From the NCBI GenBank assembly GCA_964416375.1, contig CAYQDZ010000148.1:1-7840 (forward strand): a DNA stretch of 7,840 nt, in the 5' to 3' direction. The notes below the pieces were generated by a model that worked only from the letters and a program-made list of their open reading frames with translations, made no database searches and was not told where the DNA came from. Source of the DNA: UBA10428 sp964416375 (GTDB lineage: Bacteria; Bacteroidota; Bacteroidia; Bacteroidales; UBA10428). Below are positions 6,881 through 7,840 of this stretch, piece after piece. A program made the translations under genes and the position numbers. Each line of letters starts with the position of its first letter. Position 1 is the stretch's first letter.

Positions 6881-7489
6881 TTAGGGTTTCAATGCGTTTT
6901 CAATAAAAAGATGTATTTCTTTTTTCCTGTCCTTTAAGAAGGTATCCGTTTCTGATAATAAATCATTGCCGGTAATATTTTTCATTACAGGATACACTGC
7001 AAAAGGGAAAATAATTAATCCCAGTATATTGAGCAACAGATGACCGGGATTGCAGGACCGGATTGATCCTTCATCCATTTCCCGCTGAACCTGAAAAAGA
7101 AATTTCTTAATATGGACAGCTATCTTTTCATTCAGCATATTGCTGAACTTTTCCGGATGGCAATTCATCTCATTCAAAACAAACAAGGGCAAATAGTGAT
7201 TCTCAATAAGTACGTCAACATAAATATTCACAAACTCCTTCAATTTATCCACCACACTAATATCCATTTCAAACATGCTCTGAAGGCCTGTTGAAAGTCG
7301 CATTATAACCTCATTAAATATTCCTTCAAAGAGCTTCTCTTTGTTTCGAAAATAGTAGTACAACAGAGCCTTGTTGATGCCTGCTTCATCGGCAATTTCC
7401 TGCATACGTGCACCAGCCAGACCTTTCTTCAGAAATACCTTTCTTGCCGCTTCATAGATTCGTGCTTCCGTATTTATATCCTTAACCAT
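6881..7489 (-). CDS. TetR/AcrR-family transcriptional regulator
   Basis: A 202-residue one-component regulator. Residues about 7-53 form the TetR DNA-binding domain: helix 1 IYEAARKVFLKKG, then the helix-turn-helix MQEIADEAGINKALLYYYF (about 29-47) followed by the usual RNKEKLFEGIF. Residues about 60-200 are a divergent, mostly helical ligand-binding and dimerisation domain, with no recognisable ligand signature. The ATG at 7489 is directly preceded by three 13-bp repeats and a promoter, so the protein most likely represses its own operon by binding there. It is the first gene, 10 nt before the TolC gene, and shares the transcript with the whole exporter. That arrangement fits derepression by a compound the pump exports, or by a signal linked to it. 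Activation instead of repression cannot be excluded, but the repeats lie downstream of the -7 box, which favours repression. Confidence 0.95.
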   Translation of the reverse strand: MVKDINTEARIYEAARKVFLKKGLAGARMQEIADEAGINKALLYYYFRNKEKLFEGIFNEVIMRLSTGLQSMFEMDISVVDKLKEFVNIYVDVLIENHYLPLFVLNEMNCHPEKFSNMLNEKIAVHIKKFLFQVQREMDEGSIRSCNPGHLLLNILGLIIFPFAVYPVMKNITGNDLLSETDTFLKDRKKEIHLFIENALKP

Positions 7490-7493
7490 TAAG

Positions 7494-7532
7494 TTTAACT
7501 ATTTGGTTTAACTAATTGGTTTAACTATTTGG
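7494..7532 (-). repeat. Three tandem 13-bp repeats, probable TetR operator
   Basis: On the plus strand, three contiguous copies of TTTAACTATTTGG lie at 7494-7506, 7507-7519 (one mismatch, A for T at 7515) and 7520-7532. Each junction forms an imperfect dyad: for example TTTAACTAATTGGTTTAA at 7507-7524 pairs at 7 of 9 positions. Dyads of this size suit a TetR dimer. The array starts right after the predicted -7 box and ends 4 nt before the regulator ATG, so bound protein would block initiation or early elongation. Confidence 0.7.
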
Positions 7533-7563
7533 TAAATATATAGATTAATTTGAATTATGCAAA
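7533..7563 (-). promoter_or_regulatory. Bacteroidota-type promoter of the efflux operon
   Basis: On the minus strand TTTG (7563-7560) is followed after 19 nt by TATATTTA (7540-7533). This is close to the Bacteroidota primary sigma consensus of a -33 TTTG and a -7 TAnnTTTG at 19-21 nt spacing; the last base of the -7 box differs. Transcription would start near 7526, inside the 13-bp repeats, leaving a leader of about 37 nt before the regulator gene. Confidence 0.6.
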
Positions 7564-7579
7564 GCGTCCGGAGAAAAAA

Positions 7580-7783
7580 TTATTTTCTTTTATTCATCCA
7601 CGCCCCTATGATTTCGCAAAAGCCCGTAAAGATTTTATTGTATTTAGGATCCGGGAGTAATTTTGCCTTGTTTCCTGAAATTGGGTTCAGGCCATAAAGC
7701 TTTGTTTTCACCAAGCCCTTCACCCAGGTTTTACTTTCTTCTTTTATCCATAACAATAAACCCGAGTTCTTCCGGATGGTCAC
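7580..7783 (-). CDS. Doubtful small ORF or frameshifted tail of an upstream gene
   Basis: A 67-codon frame opening at a GTG (7783) with no clear ribosome-binding site and ending at 7580, just upstream of the efflux promoter. The frame has no stop from 7810 down to 7580. The product is basic (lysine-rich, few acidic residues, ending GAWMNKRK), without a signal peptide, membrane segment or motif I recognise. It overlaps, in another frame, the better-looking gene end at 7731-7840. Either it is chance, or it is the true C-terminal part of that gene, separated by a one-base change in the A run at 7742-7745; removing one A would join the frames as MDK-EESKTW. I assign no function. Confidence 0.25.
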   Translation of the reverse strand: MTIRKNSGLLLWIKEESKTWVKGLVKTKLYGLNPISGNKAKLLPDPKYNKIFTGFCEIIGAWMNKRK

Positions 7784-7838
7784 GGACCTCCTGGTTTTTA
7801 TTAAATTTCCTCAGCATCCACACGGCTTGTATATCTCC
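7731..7838 (-). CDS. C-terminal end of an unidentified gene, cut by window edge
   Basis: An open frame enters from the right edge and ends at a TAA at 7731, giving the last 35 residues of a protein. The part WMLRKFNKNQEVRDHPEELG is charge-balanced and could be helical, followed by FIVMDKRRK at the end. This looks more protein-like than the competing frame at 7580-7783, but 35 residues are too few to identify a family. It is on the same strand as the efflux operon. If this stop is genuine, about 167 nt of non-coding DNA separate it from the efflux promoter, with no strong terminator in it; a perfect 6-bp inverted repeat (CCTGAA / TTCAGG, 7674-7691) is the only sizeable hairpin and lacks a U tract. 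Confidence 0.4.
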   Translation of the reverse strand, partial: GDIQAVWMLRKFNKNQEVRDHPEELGFIVMDKRRK

Positions 7839-7840
7839 GC

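Noticed and set aside
7572..7588. AGAAAA / TTTTCT inverted repeat near the promoter, considered as a terminator of the upstream gene
   Set aside because: The stem is almost entirely A-T and embedded in A/T runs, so chance is the simpler explanation.

Overview
The window is one compact minus-strand operon for a tripartite ABC-2 type export system, with its own TetR-family regulator at the promoter end. It probably comes from a member of the Bacteroidota. The signs are an AT-rich genome, a TTTG / TAnnTTTA-like promoter instead of a sigma70 type, start codons mostly in A-rich contexts without a Shine-Dalgarno sequence, and a terminal DUF2807 (GIN-domain) lipoprotein with acidic residues after its cysteine. 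The phylum is inferred from these traits; the genus cannot be told.

Reading the minus strand from right to left: positions 7840-7580 hold the end of an upstream gene I do not recognise, with two competing frames that could be one frameshifted gene. Positions 7563-7490 hold a promoter followed by three tandem 13-bp repeats, a likely operator. Then come a TetR/AcrR regulator (7489-6881), a TolC-type outer-membrane factor (6870-5587), a HlyD/YbhG-type periplasmic adaptor (5564-4665), a first ABC ATPase (4664-3741), a second ABC ATPase (3659-2931), two ABC-2 permeases (2928-1825 and 1817-705) and a DUF2807 lipoprotein (626-45). Gaps are 0-22 nt except for two of about 80 nt: between the two ATPases, and before the DUF2807 gene.

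The layout matches the YbhG-YbhF-YbhS-YbhR class of exporter, with TolC encoded in the same operon and the double ATPase YbhF split into two genes. The proposed machine is an ATPase heterodimer driving a permease heterodimer in the inner membrane, joined by the adaptor to the outer-membrane channel. The regulator probably represses the whole unit, itself included, until a ligand releases it. The substrate cannot be read from the sequence; drugs, bile-like amphiphiles or a lipid or other secreted product are all possible.

The family is known, so this is not a wholly new system. The most notable details are the asymmetry of the two ATP sites (one ATPase lacks the Q-loop Gln and H-loop His, its partner has a broken signature motif), the triple operator-like repeat, and the probably surface-exposed DUF2807 lipoprotein at the end of an efflux operon. 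No RNA genes, insertion sequences, CRISPR arrays or replication origins were seen.
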